Origin: Rhodococcus sp. Z13
Lineage (GTDB): Bacteria; Actinomycetota; Actinomycetes; Mycobacteriales; Mycobacteriaceae
Length of the DNA: 64,000 nucleotides
Assembly (NCBI RefSeq): GCF_025837095.1
Contig: NZ_CP107551.1
Span: 1,036,352-1,100,351, forward strand
Reading direction: 5' to 3'
Of this stretch, positions 1 to 9,738 are shown piece by piece; within the stretch, counting starts at the first letter, position 1, and every line of letters begins with the position of its first letter. Both the position numbers and the translations under genes were made by a program. Below the pieces are notes generated by a model. That model saw only the letters and a list, made by a program, of their open reading frames with translations, was not told the origin of the DNA and did not search any database.

Positions 1-1
1 C

Positions 2-2691
2 CGCACCGGCCAGGAGTTCCTCGAGGCGTCGTGGACGGCGGCGTCGATCGGCGGTGCCGCCCCGCTCGACACCTCCAACCTCAACGGGGTCGACGGGAAG
101 GCGATCGACCTCGGTGCCTCCGCCTACCGGTCGCTGCGGCAGGTGCGTGAGGCCGCGCAGGCGGCCGGGCGGCCGTGGTGGACGCTGAGCCCGCTCGCCT
201 CCGGTTCCGACACCGAGGTCGTCGTCGACGTCCAGCCCGCCCCGGAGGTCCGCGGCTCCGAAGAACTGCTGTCGATGCTGTTCGCGAACCTGCGGGCGCA
301 CGTCACCACCGGCGGTCGCGCGGTGATCGTCGTGGCCGGTGCCGGCACCGCCGGCGGGTCCTCGAACGCCTGAAGGAGAACGAGGTCCCCGCCGCCGAAC
401 TCGAGCCCGGCGCCGAACCGGTGCGCGGGCAGGTCGGTGTGCTCCGTGGCTGCCTCCACGACGGCATGGTCCTGCCCGGCAACGGTGACAACGTCGTGCC
501 CGGCCTGGTGCTCGTCACCGAGGCCGATCTCACCGGCAACCGGGTCGTCACCGAGGGACGCAAGACCCCCGTCAAGCGCCGCAACCAGGTCGACCCGCTC
601 GCCCTGAACGCCGGCGACTTCGTCGTCCACGACCAGCACGGCATCGGCAGGTTCGTCGAGATGGTCGAGCGCACCGTCGGCGGCGCGCGCCGCGAGTACC
701 TCGTCATCGAGTACGCGCCCAGCAAGCGCGGCCAGCCCGGCGACCGACTGTTCGTCCCCATGGAACAACTCGACCAGCTCTCCCGCTACGTCGGTGGCGA
801 GCTGCCGTCGATCAGCAAGCTCGGCGGCTCCGACTGGGCCAACACGAAGCGCAAGGCACGCAAGGCCGTTCGCGAGATCGCCGGCGAGCTGGTGCGGCTG
901 TACGCGGCGCGGCAGGCCTCCCCGGGCCACGCCTTCGCCCCGGACACCCCGTGGCAGAAGGAGATGGAGGACGCCTTCCCGTTCACGGAGACCCAGGACC
1001 AGCTCACCGTCATCTCCGAGGTCAAGGCCGACATGGAGAAGCCGGTCCCGATGGACCGCGTCGTCATCGGCGACGTCGGCTACGGCAAGACCGAGATCGC
1101 GGTGCGCGCCGCCTTCAAGGCCGTGCAGGACGGCAAGCAGGTCGCGGTGCTCGTCCCCACCACGCTGCTCGCCCAGCAGCACCTGCAGACCTTCAGCGAA
1201 CGCATGGCGTCGTTCCCCGTCACCGTGAAGGGCTTGAGCCGCTTCACCGATGCCGCCGAGGCCCGCGAGGTGATCGAGGGTCTCGCCGACGGCACCGTCG
1301 ACGTCGTCGTCGGTACCCACCGGCTGCTGCAGACCGGCATCCGCTGGAAGGACCTCGGCCTCGTGATCGTCGACGAGGAACAGCGTTTCGGCGTCGAGCA
1401 CAAGGAACACATCAAGGCGCTGCGCACCCACGTCGACGTGCTCACCATGTCGGCCACCCCGATCCCGCGCACCCTGGAGATGAGCATGGCCGGCATCCGC
1501 GAGATGTCGACCATCCTCACCCCGCCGGAGGAACGCCACCCGATCCTCACCTACGTCGGTGCCTACAACGACAAGCAGGTCGCCGCCGCCATCCGCCGCG
1601 AGCTGCTCCGCGACGGCCAGGTCTTCTACGTCCACAACAGGGTGAGCTCGATCGACAAGGCCGCCAAGCGGATCCGTGATCTCGTGCCCGAGGCACGGGT
1701 CGCCGTCGCCCACGGCCAGATGAACGAGGACGCCCTCGAGAAGACCGTGCAGGGCTTCTGGGAGCGCGAGTTCGACGTGCTCGTGTGCACCACGATCGTC
1801 GAGACCGGCCTGGACATCTCCAACGCCAACACCCTCATCGTCGAACGCGCCGACACCCTCGGCCTGTCGCAGCTGCACCAGCTGCGCGGCCGCGTCGGTC
1901 GGTCGCGGGAACGCGGCTACGCCTACTTCCTGTACCCGCCGGAGAAGCCGCTCACCGAGACCGCCTACGACCGGCTCGCGACCATCTCGCAGAACTCCGA
2001 TCTCGGCGCCGGCATGGCCGTCGCGATGAAGGACCTCGAGATCCGCGGCGCCGGAAACGTTCTCGGCGCCGAGCAGTCCGGTCACGTCGCCGGGGTCGGC
2101 TTCGACCTGTACGTGCGGCTCGTCGGCGAAGCCGTCGAGGCGTACCGGGCCGCAGCCGACGGCAGGCCCGTCACCACCGAGGAGGCCCCCAAGGAGGTGC
2201 GCATCGACCTGCCCGTCGACGCGCACATCCCCGCCGACTACGTCGCCTCCGACCGGCTGCGGCTCGAGGCCTACCGCAAGCTCGCCGCCGCGACCGACGA
2301 CGCCGCGATCGCCGAGGTCGTCGACGAACTCGTCGACCGCTACGGCCCGCTGCCGGAGGAGGTGCGCCGCCTCGTGTCCGTCGGACGGCTGCGGTTGCTG
2401 TGCCGCGAGTACGGCCTCGAGGAGGTCGCGGTCGTGGGCACCCAGATCAAGATCTCGCCGATGGACCTGCCGGACTCGAAGCAGATGCGCCTCAAGCGGC
2501 TGTACCCGGCCTCGCAGTACCGGCCCACCAGCGGACTCGTGCAGCTGCCGATCCCGCGGACCGGCGGTGTCGGCTCCGACCGGATGCGCGACGTGGCGCT
2601 GCTGCAGTACATCGCCGACTTCCTGCTCGCCCTCGACGGCAAACCGCAGGGCTCGGTGGACCTGTCCGGTGAGATCCCGGTGAACGCATGA
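2..2691 (+). CDS. mfd: Transcription-repair coupling factor Mfd, C-terminal part, with a frame break near 355
   Basis: Mfd is the ATP-driven translocase that removes stalled RNA polymerase and recruits UvrA. About 895 codons are present; the N-terminus lies outside the window. Visible parts are the end of the UvrB-like region, the RNA-polymerase-interaction region, and the two helicase lobes with Walker A GDVGYGKT (nt ~1072-1095), a DEEQ box (nt ~1372) and the TRCF C-terminal region. The reading frame shifts: codons up to about 355 lie in frame 2 (ending in a TGA at 371), and the family-like sequence resumes in frame 1 at about 358 ([18 protein letters not shown]). Restoring one C at 355-356 joins them, giving ...GTAGRVLERL as in other Mfd proteins. 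All ATPase motifs lie in the intact part, so I list it as a CDS rather than a pseudogene. The stop overlaps the mazG start as ATGA. Confidence 0.93.
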
Positions 2692-3344
2692 ACGACTACC
2701 CGTCCCTGCGCGAGGCCGCCGAGGTGATGGACAGGCTGTGGTCCTTCAGCGGCTGGGAGGTCACCCAGACCCACGAGAGCCTGCGGCGGTATCTCGTGGA
2801 GGAGACCTACGAGGTCCTCGACGCCATCGACTCGGGCGACCCCGACGAACTGCGCGAGGAACTCGGCGACCTGCTGCTGCAGGTGCTCTTCCACTCGCGG
2901 ATCGCCGAGGCGGCCGGGCGGTTCACCATCGACGACGTCGCCGCGACCCTCGTCGCGAAGCTTGCCGCGCGCAGCCCCCACCTGACCAACGGTCACGAGG
3001 GCCCCCTCGACGTCGCCGAGCAGGAACAGGCCTGGGAGGTCGCGAAGAAGGCCGAGAAGGCCCGACCGTCCTGCCTCGACGGCATCGCCACCGCCCAGCC
3101 GGCGCTGTCGCTGGCCGACAAGGTCGTCGAACGTGCACGGCGCGCGGGTCTGCCCGACCACCTGATCCCGGCCGAGCTGCGGACGGTGAGCATCACCGGC
3201 GACGGGGGAGCGGAGGCCGCGCTGCGCAGCGCGACCATGCGTTTCGCCGAGACCGTCCGGGCGGCGGAGCGGGCCGCCCACGCCGACGGTGTGCCCCACG
3301 GCGGCCTCGACGCGCAGGCCTGGGAGCGGTACTGGCCGAACTGA
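2688..3344 (+). CDS. mazG: Nucleoside triphosphate pyrophosphohydrolase MazG
   Basis: MazG hydrolyses (d)NTPs to monophosphates and removes damaged nucleotides. The 218-residue protein keeps the MazG metal-binding pattern: [11 protein letters not shown] followed by [13 protein letters not shown] (residues ~43-70). The usual N-terminal CPWD signature is replaced by [13 protein letters not shown]. It is shorter than the mycobacterial enzyme of about 325 residues, which carries an extra N-terminal domain. The start is fixed by the ATGA overlap with mfd, which suggests translational coupling. The mfd-mazG-transglycosylase-eno order matches mycobacteria. Family assignment is firm; substrate preference cannot be read from sequence. 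Confidence 0.92.
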   Translation: MNDYPSLREAAEVMDRLWSFSGWEVTQTHESLRRYLVEETYEVLDAIDSGDPDELREELGDLLLQVLFHSRIAEAAGRFTIDDVAATLVAKLAARSPHLTNGHEGPLDVAEQEQAWEVAKKAEKARPSCLDGIATAQPALSLADKVVERARRAGLPDHLIPAELRTVSITGDGGAEAALRSATMRFAETVRAAERAAHADGVPHGGLDAQAWERYWPN

Positions 3345-3378
3345 CCGCGGACGCGCTCACGTGCACCATTCGTCCCGT

Positions 3379-4155
3379 ATGGAATATGGAAGGGTGCCGT
3401 CCGAACGACAGAACCGACACCGGCTGTGGCCATTGATGCTCTTCGGAGCGTTGATCGCCGTGGTCGTCCTGGCGGTGCAGAACGTCCCCCGCCTCCCGCA
3501 GCAGCCGCGCATCGAGATCCCCGAGGGGGTCCCGCCGGTCCCCGGCACCCCGGTCCCGCCGATCGACGTCAACGGTCCCGGGCGCACCGCGGCGCTGTTG
3601 CGGGAATGGGCCGAGCCGCAGGCCGAGCAGCTCGGCATCCCGGTGACGGCCCTCGAGGCCTACGGGCACGCCGCCGCCGTCCTCGCCGCCGGCGATCCGG
3701 GCTGCGGCCTGGCCTGGACCACCCTCGCCGGTATCGGCAGCGTCGAGAGCCGCCACGGACAGCACGACGGGGCGAGCCTCGCCGCCGACGGCACCGTCTC
3801 CCCGGCCATCCGCGGCATCCCGCTCGACGGCCGGCCCGGGGTCGCCGAGATCCGCGACACCGACGGTGGCCGCCTCGACGGCGACCCGCTCCTCGACCGG
3901 GCCATGGGGCCGATGCAGTTCATCCCTGAGACCTGGGAGAACTGGGGCGTCGACGCCAACGGCGACGGCGTCGCCGACCCCGACAACATCGACGACGCGG
4001 CCCTCACGGCGGGCCGCTATCTGTGCGCTCGCGGGGGAGACCTGACCACCGCCGAGGGCTGGACCCGCGCGCTGATGGCCTACAACTACTCGTCCGACTA
4101 TCTGATGCTGGTCCGCGATCGGGCCGCCGCTTACGGCGTCGGCGTGCGACCGTGA
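3379..4155 (+). CDS. Membrane-anchored lytic transglycosylase, LpqU-like
   Basis: A 258-residue protein in the position of mycobacterial lpqU, between mazG and eno. Residues ~17-36 form one hydrophobic segment (LMLFGALIAVVVLAVQN) followed by a proline-rich linker. The rest is an SLT-type lytic transglycosylase domain with the probable catalytic Glu in GIGSVESRHG, a MGPMQFIPETW motif and an AYNYSSDY motif. It would cleave peptidoglycan glycan strands outside the membrane. Unlike LpqU there is no lipobox Cys after the hydrophobic segment, so it looks like a type II membrane protein rather than a lipoprotein. ATG 3379 is chosen because it keeps a basic cytoplasmic tail. GTG 3394 and ATG 3436 are alternatives; none has a well-placed ribosome binding site. 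Confidence 0.82.
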   Translation: MEYGRVPSERQNRHRLWPLMLFGALIAVVVLAVQNVPRLPQQPRIEIPEGVPPVPGTPVPPIDVNGPGRTAALLREWAEPQAEQLGIPVTALEAYGHAAAVLAAGDPGCGLAWTTLAGIGSVESRHGQHDGASLAADGTVSPAIRGIPLDGRPGVAEIRDTDGGRLDGDPLLDRAMGPMQFIPETWENWGVDANGDGVADPDNIDDAALTAGRYLCARGGDLTTAEGWTRALMAYNYSSDYLMLVRDRAAAYGVGVRP

Positions 4156-4204
4156 CGGACGTTCCAGGGCGAGTGGTGCCTCGGGCCCTGGTCGCGACCG
4201 TTAG

Positions 4205-5548
<1,344 letters not shown>

Positions 5549-5556
5549 CAGCAGGC

Positions 5557-6258
5557 ATGAGTCAGCGCGGTAGATCCCGTCCCGGCGCCCGCCGTACCCG
5601 CACCGACGGTGCGGCCGTTGCCCGGCGCCCGGGTCGGGCCCGTCCCACGGGATCTACCGCCCCTGCCGACCACACCACCGACAACGCGGGCGCTCGGCCC
5701 GCACGTCGCGAGGACCCCGTCCACTCGTCGCGGGGCCGGCCCGGCAGCTCGGGCCGTGCCCGGCCGCGGCGGGTCGGCGCGCCCCGCGAGCCCCGCCGGA
5801 CCCGCACCGAACGCACCTTCCTCGGCCTGTCCACCGGCCGTGCCGTGGTGCTCGCCCTCGTCGTGTGCGGCCTCGCCCTGACCCTCGCGGTGCCGCTGCG
5901 CACCTACGTCGGTCAGCGCTCGGAGGCCGAACAGCTCGCCGCGGAACGCGAGCAGCTCGAACAGGAGATCGCGGCCCTCGAGGACCAGAAGGCCAAGATG
6001 GAGGACCCGGCCTGGGTCCGCACCCAGGCCCGCGAGCGGCTGCGGTTCGTGATGCCCGGCGACATCCCCTATCAGGTGCAGTTGCCCGGCGACGGGCCGC
6101 CTCAACGCGAGAGGCGCGAACCGGAACGGCCGACCACCGGTACCTGGTACAGCGACCTGTGGCTGTCGGTGGCCGAACCGGCGCCCGAACCCGAGCCCGA
6201 ACCGGTGCCCCAGCAGATGCCGGTGGCACCCCCAGAACCAGGAGTTGTTCCCGGGTGA
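5557..6258 (+). CDS. FtsB/DivIC-type septum formation initiator protein
   Basis: A 233-residue bitopic membrane protein. Residues 1-85 are Arg/Pro-rich and probably cytoplasmic. A single transmembrane helix follows (AVVLALVVCGLALTLAVPL, ~93-111), then a leucine-zipper-like coiled coil (EAEQLAAEREQLEQEIAALE, ~121-140) and the short conserved tail ERLRFVMPGD typical of FtsB/DivIC. The C-terminus is a Pro/Glu-rich extension. FtsB partners FtsL and FtsQ at the divisome. Position between eno and a DUF501 gene is the same as in mycobacteria (the Rv1024 position). The stop overlaps the next GTG start as GTGA. Confidence 0.88.
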   Translation: MSQRGRSRPGARRTRTDGAAVARRPGRARPTGSTAPADHTTDNAGARPARREDPVHSSRGRPGSSGRARPRRVGAPREPRRTRTERTFLGLSTGRAVVLALVVCGLALTLAVPLRTYVGQRSEAEQLAAEREQLEQEIAALEDQKAKMEDPAWVRTQARERLRFVMPGDIPYQVQLPGDGPPQRERREPERPTTGTWYSDLWLSVAEPAPEPEPEPVPQQMPVAPPEPGVVPG

Positions 6259-6782
6259 CCGATCACGTCACGCAAGAAGACCTCGACGCCGTCGCCGCCC
6301 AGCTCGGGCGCACCCCCCGCGGTGTCCTCGCGATCGCCTACCGCTGCCCGGACGGCGCACCCGGAGTGGTCAAGACCGCACCGAAGCTGCCCGACGGCAC
6401 GCCTTTCCCCACGCTGTACTACCTCACCGATCCGCGGCTGACCGCGGAGGCGAGCCGGCAGGAATCCGCCGGGGTGATGAAGGAGATGACCGAGCGGCTC
6501 GCCCACGACGAGGAGCTCGCCGCCGCTTACCGGCGCGCCCACGAGTCGTACCTCGCCGAACGGAACGCCATCGAATCCCTCGGCACCGACTTCACCGGGG
6601 GCGGCATGCCCGAACGCGTCAAGTGCCTGCACGTGCTGATCGCGCACTCGCTCGCCAAGGGACCGGGCGTCAACCCGCTCGGTGACGAGTCCGTCGCCCT
6701 GGCCGCCGACGCCGGTCTGCGCGGCACGGCGATCCCCGCCGACTGGCCCACCTACGCCGAACTGCGCGGAGAAGCGCAGTGA
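6255..6782 (+). CDS. DUF501 domain protein
   Basis: A 175-residue soluble protein of the DUF501 family, which has no established function. Recognisable family stretches are GRTPRGVLAIAYRCPDG, PFPTLYYLTDP and MPERVKCLHVLIAHSLAKGP, the last containing Cys and His residues that could bind a metal (inference). The GTG start at 6255 lies inside the stop of the septum gene, and its own TGA overlaps the GTG of ppx. The three genes are therefore almost certainly one translationally coupled unit, as in mycobacteria (the Rv1024-Rv1026 arrangement). Confidence 0.87.
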   Translation: MTDHVTQEDLDAVAAQLGRTPRGVLAIAYRCPDGAPGVVKTAPKLPDGTPFPTLYYLTDPRLTAEASRQESAGVMKEMTERLAHDEELAAAYRRAHESYLAERNAIESLGTDFTGGGMPERVKCLHVLIAHSLAKGPGVNPLGDESVALAADAGLRGTAIPADWPTYAELRGEAQ

Positions 6783-7723
6783 GGGTCGCCGGCATCGACT
6801 GCGGCACCAACTCGATCCGCCTCCTCATCGCCGACCTCGCGGAGGACGGCAGCCTCACCGACGTCACCCGGCTCATGAAGGTCGTGCGGCTCGGTCAGGG
6901 CGTCGACGCCACCGGCCGTCTCGCTCCCGAGGCCATCGAACGCACCCGCGTGGCGCTGGTGGAGTACGCCGACCTGATCCGCGAGACGGGGGCCACCGCG
7001 GTCCGTATGGTCGCGACGTCGGCCACCCGCGACGCGAGCAACCGTGAGGACTTCTTCGCGATGACCCGCGAGGTGCTCGGCGCCGTGATCCCGGGCGCCG
7101 AGGCGGAGGTCATCACCGGCGACGAGGAGGCACGCCTGTCGTTCTCCGGTGCGGTCGGCGAACTCGACCCGGCCCGTGGGCCTTTCGTCGTCGTCGATCT
7201 CGGTGGTGGTTCCACGGAGGTCGTGCTCGGCGACACCGAGGGGGTGCACGCGGCGTACTCCACCGACATCGGCTGCGTGCGGCTGACGGAACGCTGCCTG
7301 CACGACGACCCGCCGACCGCCGAACAGGTCGCTGCTGCACGCGAGTTCGCACAGGAGAAGATCCGTGAGGCACTCGAGCGCGTCCCGGTCGAGCAGGCCC
7401 GCACCTGGGTGGGGGTCGCCGGCACCATGACGACACTCTCGGCGCTCGCCCAGGGGCTGCAGGAATACGACCCGGAGAAGATCCACCTGTCCACCGTCTC
7501 CTTCGGGCGGCTGCGGCAGGTGTGCGACGGGCTGGTCGCCGCGACCCGCGAGGAACGCGCCGCGCTCGGCCCGATGCACCCCGGCCGCGTCGACGTCATC
7601 GGCGGTGGCTCGATCATCACCACCGTCCTCGCCGAGGAACTCGGCCGTCGTGCGGGTATCGACGAGCTCGTCGTGAGCGAGCACGACATCCTCGACGGCA
7701 TCGCGATATCGGTGGCCCGCTAG
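6779..7723 (+). CDS. ppx: Ppx/GppA family exopolyphosphatase
   Basis: Members hydrolyse terminal phosphates of polyphosphate or the gamma phosphate of pppGpp. The 314-residue protein begins with the ASKHA phosphate-1 motif GIDCGTNSIRLLIAD and has the phosphate-2 motif VVDLGGGSTEV (~residues 139-149) and the late GGGSIITTVLAEEL. It has only the two N-terminal ASKHA subdomains, the short single-unit form found in actinobacteria. The GTG start overlaps the DUF501 stop. A strong bidirectional hairpin at 7732-7778 ends the operon. The choice between polyphosphate and pppGpp as substrate cannot be settled here. Confidence 0.92.
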   Translation: MRVAGIDCGTNSIRLLIADLAEDGSLTDVTRLMKVVRLGQGVDATGRLAPEAIERTRVALVEYADLIRETGATAVRMVATSATRDASNREDFFAMTREVLGAVIPGAEAEVITGDEEARLSFSGAVGELDPARGPFVVVDLGGGSTEVVLGDTEGVHAAYSTDIGCVRLTERCLHDDPPTAEQVAAAREFAQEKIREALERVPVEQARTWVGVAGTMTTLSALAQGLQEYDPEKIHLSTVSFGRLRQVCDGLVAATREERAALGPMHPGRVDVIGGGSIITTVLAEELGRRAGIDELVVSEHDILDGIAISVAR

Positions 7724-7731
7724 TTCTTTCC

Positions 7732-7778
7732 GATCCGGTGTTCTCGACTGCCTCATGCGCAGTCGAGAACACCGGATC
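7732..7778. terminator. Bidirectional terminator between ppx and a lipase gene
   Basis: Perfect 19-bp inverted repeat (arms 7732-7750 and 7760-7778, starting GATCCGGTGTTC) with a 9-nt loop. T-rich tracts flank it on both sides (TTCTTTC before, CACTTTCTC after). It lies between the convergent stops of ppx and the lipase-like gene, so it can end transcription from both directions. Confidence 0.85.
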
Positions 7779-7786
7779 TCACTTTC

Positions 7787-9031
7787 TCAGCAGTTCGACG
7801 TCGGTGCGGCGCCGGCGAACCGCGCGTCGAGGAAGTCCAGCGCACCGGGCAACCCGATCACCGCTGCGGTGATGTGATCGGGACTCGGCACCAGCTCCGA
7901 CCGCACCGGCACCCCCGCCTCGCAGTAGCGGCGCAGGGTGGTGTCGATCGACTGCAGCGGGATCAGCGCGTCGGTGGGTGAATGCCATTCGTACACGGGG
8001 GCGTTGGGGACGGTGGGCACGAACTCGACGCTGTTCTCGTCCAGCACCCCACGCACCGAGGAGCTCTCCAGCAGCGACAGCCCGGTGGCGGCGTCCGCGA
8101 CGTCGGCCATGCTCATGCCCGCGCCGGACAGTAGGATGTCGTTGGTGCAGGCGTTGGCGATCCGGTCGCGCAGAGCTCTGCCCCGGTCGTTGAGCTGGTC
8201 GGAGACGGGCATCCGCTCCGGGTACTCGCGTTCGAGACCCAGCGCGGCGGCCATTGCGAGCCCGAAGGCCGGATGTGCCGAAGCACCCAGTTCGTGGGCC
8301 ATCGCCCCGATGTTCATCGGTACCCCGCCGTAGGCGCTGCCCACGATGTTCAGCTCGGGCGCGTAGGTCGGGGCGAGCGCGGCCGCCATCGCCGTCGCCA
8401 TGCCGCCACCCGAGTAGCCCGCGATCCCGACGGGGCTGTCGGCGAGGCCGAGCGCCGAGTGGCGTTGTGCGGCACGGATTCCGTCGAGGGTGATCTGCCC
8501 ACCGACCTTCGCGGCACCGTAGGCGCTGTTCGGCCCGAGATGGTCGGGCACCGCGACGGACCAGCCCCGCTGGATGGCGATGAGCAGGCCCGGGGATTCA
8601 CGGATGCCGTCGATCAGGCTCGATGCGTACAGTGCGTTCGACGGCGCGCACTCGAGACCGAGCGAATTGATGATGGCCTGGTAGGACACCAGCGGCCGGC
8701 CGGGTGCCGCGTCGCGCGGGGACAGCACGGTGGTCACCGCCGCGATCGGGTCGCCGGACGAGTCCGTCGACCGGAACTTCAGCTGTACCGCGTCGGTCCC
8801 GGGGAAGCCCAGCGGTGGCGGCACGACGCGGGCGGCGAGCACGTCCCCGGGTTGTCGCGACGCGAGATCGTCGGGGGCGCTGTAGAACGAATCCTGCAGT
8901 GCCGCCGGGTACACGATGTTGTCGGCGTGTGCCGTCGGGACGGCCATCAGGGTGGGGACGGCCGCCACGACGGCAGCCGTCAGGGCGGTCCGGATCCGCT
9001 GCGCCAGGGGTGGTGTGGTGGTCGAGCGCAT
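7787..9031 (-). CDS. Secreted lipase of the LIP family
   Basis: A 414-residue exported alpha/beta hydrolase of the secretory lipase (LIP) family. A Sec signal peptide occupies residues 1-36, ending VPTAHA before DNIVYP. The nucleophile elbow is GYSGGG, and a probable catalytic Asp (HSPTDALIP) and His (SPDHITAA) follow in the right order. A C-terminal Cys, with Cys in the ECAPSN and RYCEAG stretches, suggests disulfides in the exported form. Likely substrates are acylglycerols or other esters. It is monocistronic, ends at a shared terminator, and a palindrome lies 76 nt upstream of the start (9107-9128). Family is clear; substrate is not. Confidence 0.85.
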   Translation of the reverse strand: MRSTTTPPLAQRIRTALTAAVVAAVPTLMAVPTAHADNIVYPAALQDSFYSAPDDLASRQPGDVLAARVVPPPLGFPGTDAVQLKFRSTDSSGDPIAAVTTVLSPRDAAPGRPLVSYQAIINSLGLECAPSNALYASSLIDGIRESPGLLIAIQRGWSVAVPDHLGPNSAYGAAKVGGQITLDGIRAAQRHSALGLADSPVGIAGYSGGGMATAMAAALAPTYAPELNIVGSAYGGVPMNIGAMAHELGASAHPAFGLAMAAALGLEREYPERMPVSDQLNDRGRALRDRIANACTNDILLSGAGMSMADVADAATGLSLLESSSVRGVLDENSVEFVPTVPNAPVYEWHSPTDALIPLQSIDTTLRRYCEAGVPVRSELVPSPDHITAAVIGLPGALDFLDARFAGAAPTSNC

Positions 9032-9597
9032 TCCTCGTCTTTCTCGATTGCTCCGAACAGCACACCTCGCGGTGACGCTGGTCGGTGGGGGTTCCTCGCA
9101 GGGCCGGAACAGACCATATGGTGTGTTCGGCCGTTAATGCGAGTTACACACTCGGCGCGGACGATTCAGGCCGCGACGGGTCGTCGGCAGGCGCAGCGGA
9201 CCGAACGGCCGAACCCGTCGTCGGGCAGCCGGCCGTACTCGTCGCACCGGCCGCAGGTCGGGGAAGGGCCGGGTGCGGAACAGGGAGCGAGCGCCACAGC
9301 GGCAGTCAGCCGTGGACGTGCATCGTCCGATTCCCGTCAGGATGGTGAAGTTGGCGGCCACACGGGGGCCGCGTCTGATACCACCCTGCGGATGGGCATG
9401 GGTATGCTGTGCCACGTTCGACTCCTCGACAGTCGGACATCCGCCGGTCGCGAGGGTCCAAGCCCGCGGCGGGCACCTTTGCTCGGTTGTGGCGATGATC
9501 TTGGGGCAGGGCTGCACGGGATGTCCACGAAAACATGTTCGGATCCCGTGCCCCCGAGGCGCCCGTCACGGCGACCTGCCGCTACTCTGTTGCCCAC
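9032..9597. other. 566-nt region without a supportable gene
   Basis: This stretch lies between the lipase start and the tRNA. Several open frames cross it on both strands, but none has a ribosome binding site, a recognisable protein or coding-like composition. It should contain the lipase promoter (left side, with the 22-nt palindrome at 9107-9128) and the tRNA promoter (right side). Nothing else is recognised. Confidence 0.5.
9107..9128. promoter_or_regulatory. Candidate operator palindrome upstream of the lipase gene
   Basis: A 22-nt near-perfect palindrome: a fully symmetric ACCATATGGT core (9113-9122) flanked by GAACAG and GTGTTC, with one mismatched pair. It sits 76 nt before the lipase start, where a TetR- or MarR-type repressor could bind. 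No regulator gene is adjacent, so the binding protein is unknown. Confidence 0.4.
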
Positions 9598-9671
9598 GCC
9601 CCTATAGCCCAATTGGCAGAGGCAGCGGACTTAAAATCCGCAAAGTGTGGGTTCGAGTCCCACTGGGGGCA
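9598..9671 (+). tRNA. tRNA-Leu (anticodon UAA), 74 nt with short variable loop
   Basis: A full cloverleaf can be drawn. The acceptor stem GCCCCTA/TGGGGGC has one T-G pair. The D arm contains GG at the expected place. The anticodon stem GCGGA/TCCGC encloses loop CTTAAAA, so the anticodon is TAA. The T arm is GTGGG-TTCGAGT-CCCAC and the discriminator is A. CCA is not encoded. The variable region is only five nucleotides (AAAGT), whereas leucine tRNAs normally have a long variable arm. The codon read, TTA, is very rare in this DNA. A strong terminator follows at 9681-9720. Confidence 0.9.
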
Positions 9672-9680
9672 CAACGAAGA

Positions 9681-9720
9681 AGACGGATACACCCCTTCCG
9701 GCGGGGTGTATCCGTCTTTT
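9681..9720. terminator. Terminator after the tRNA, shared with the convergent MFS gene
   Basis: A 15-bp perfect stem (arms 9681-9695 and 9703-9717, beginning AGACGGATACACCCC) with a 7-nt loop is followed by TTTT on the plus strand. It lies 9 nt after the tRNA and 18 nt from the stop of the opposing MFS gene. It is a classic intrinsic terminator for the tRNA and probably acts in both directions. Confidence 0.88.
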
Positions 9721-9738
9721 CCATCGGGAGCGTCGGGG

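Noticed and set aside
8273-9607. A long plus-strand open frame opposite the lipase and running to the tRNA.
   Set aside because: It is antisense to a signal-peptide-bearing, motif-complete lipase and has no ribosome binding site.
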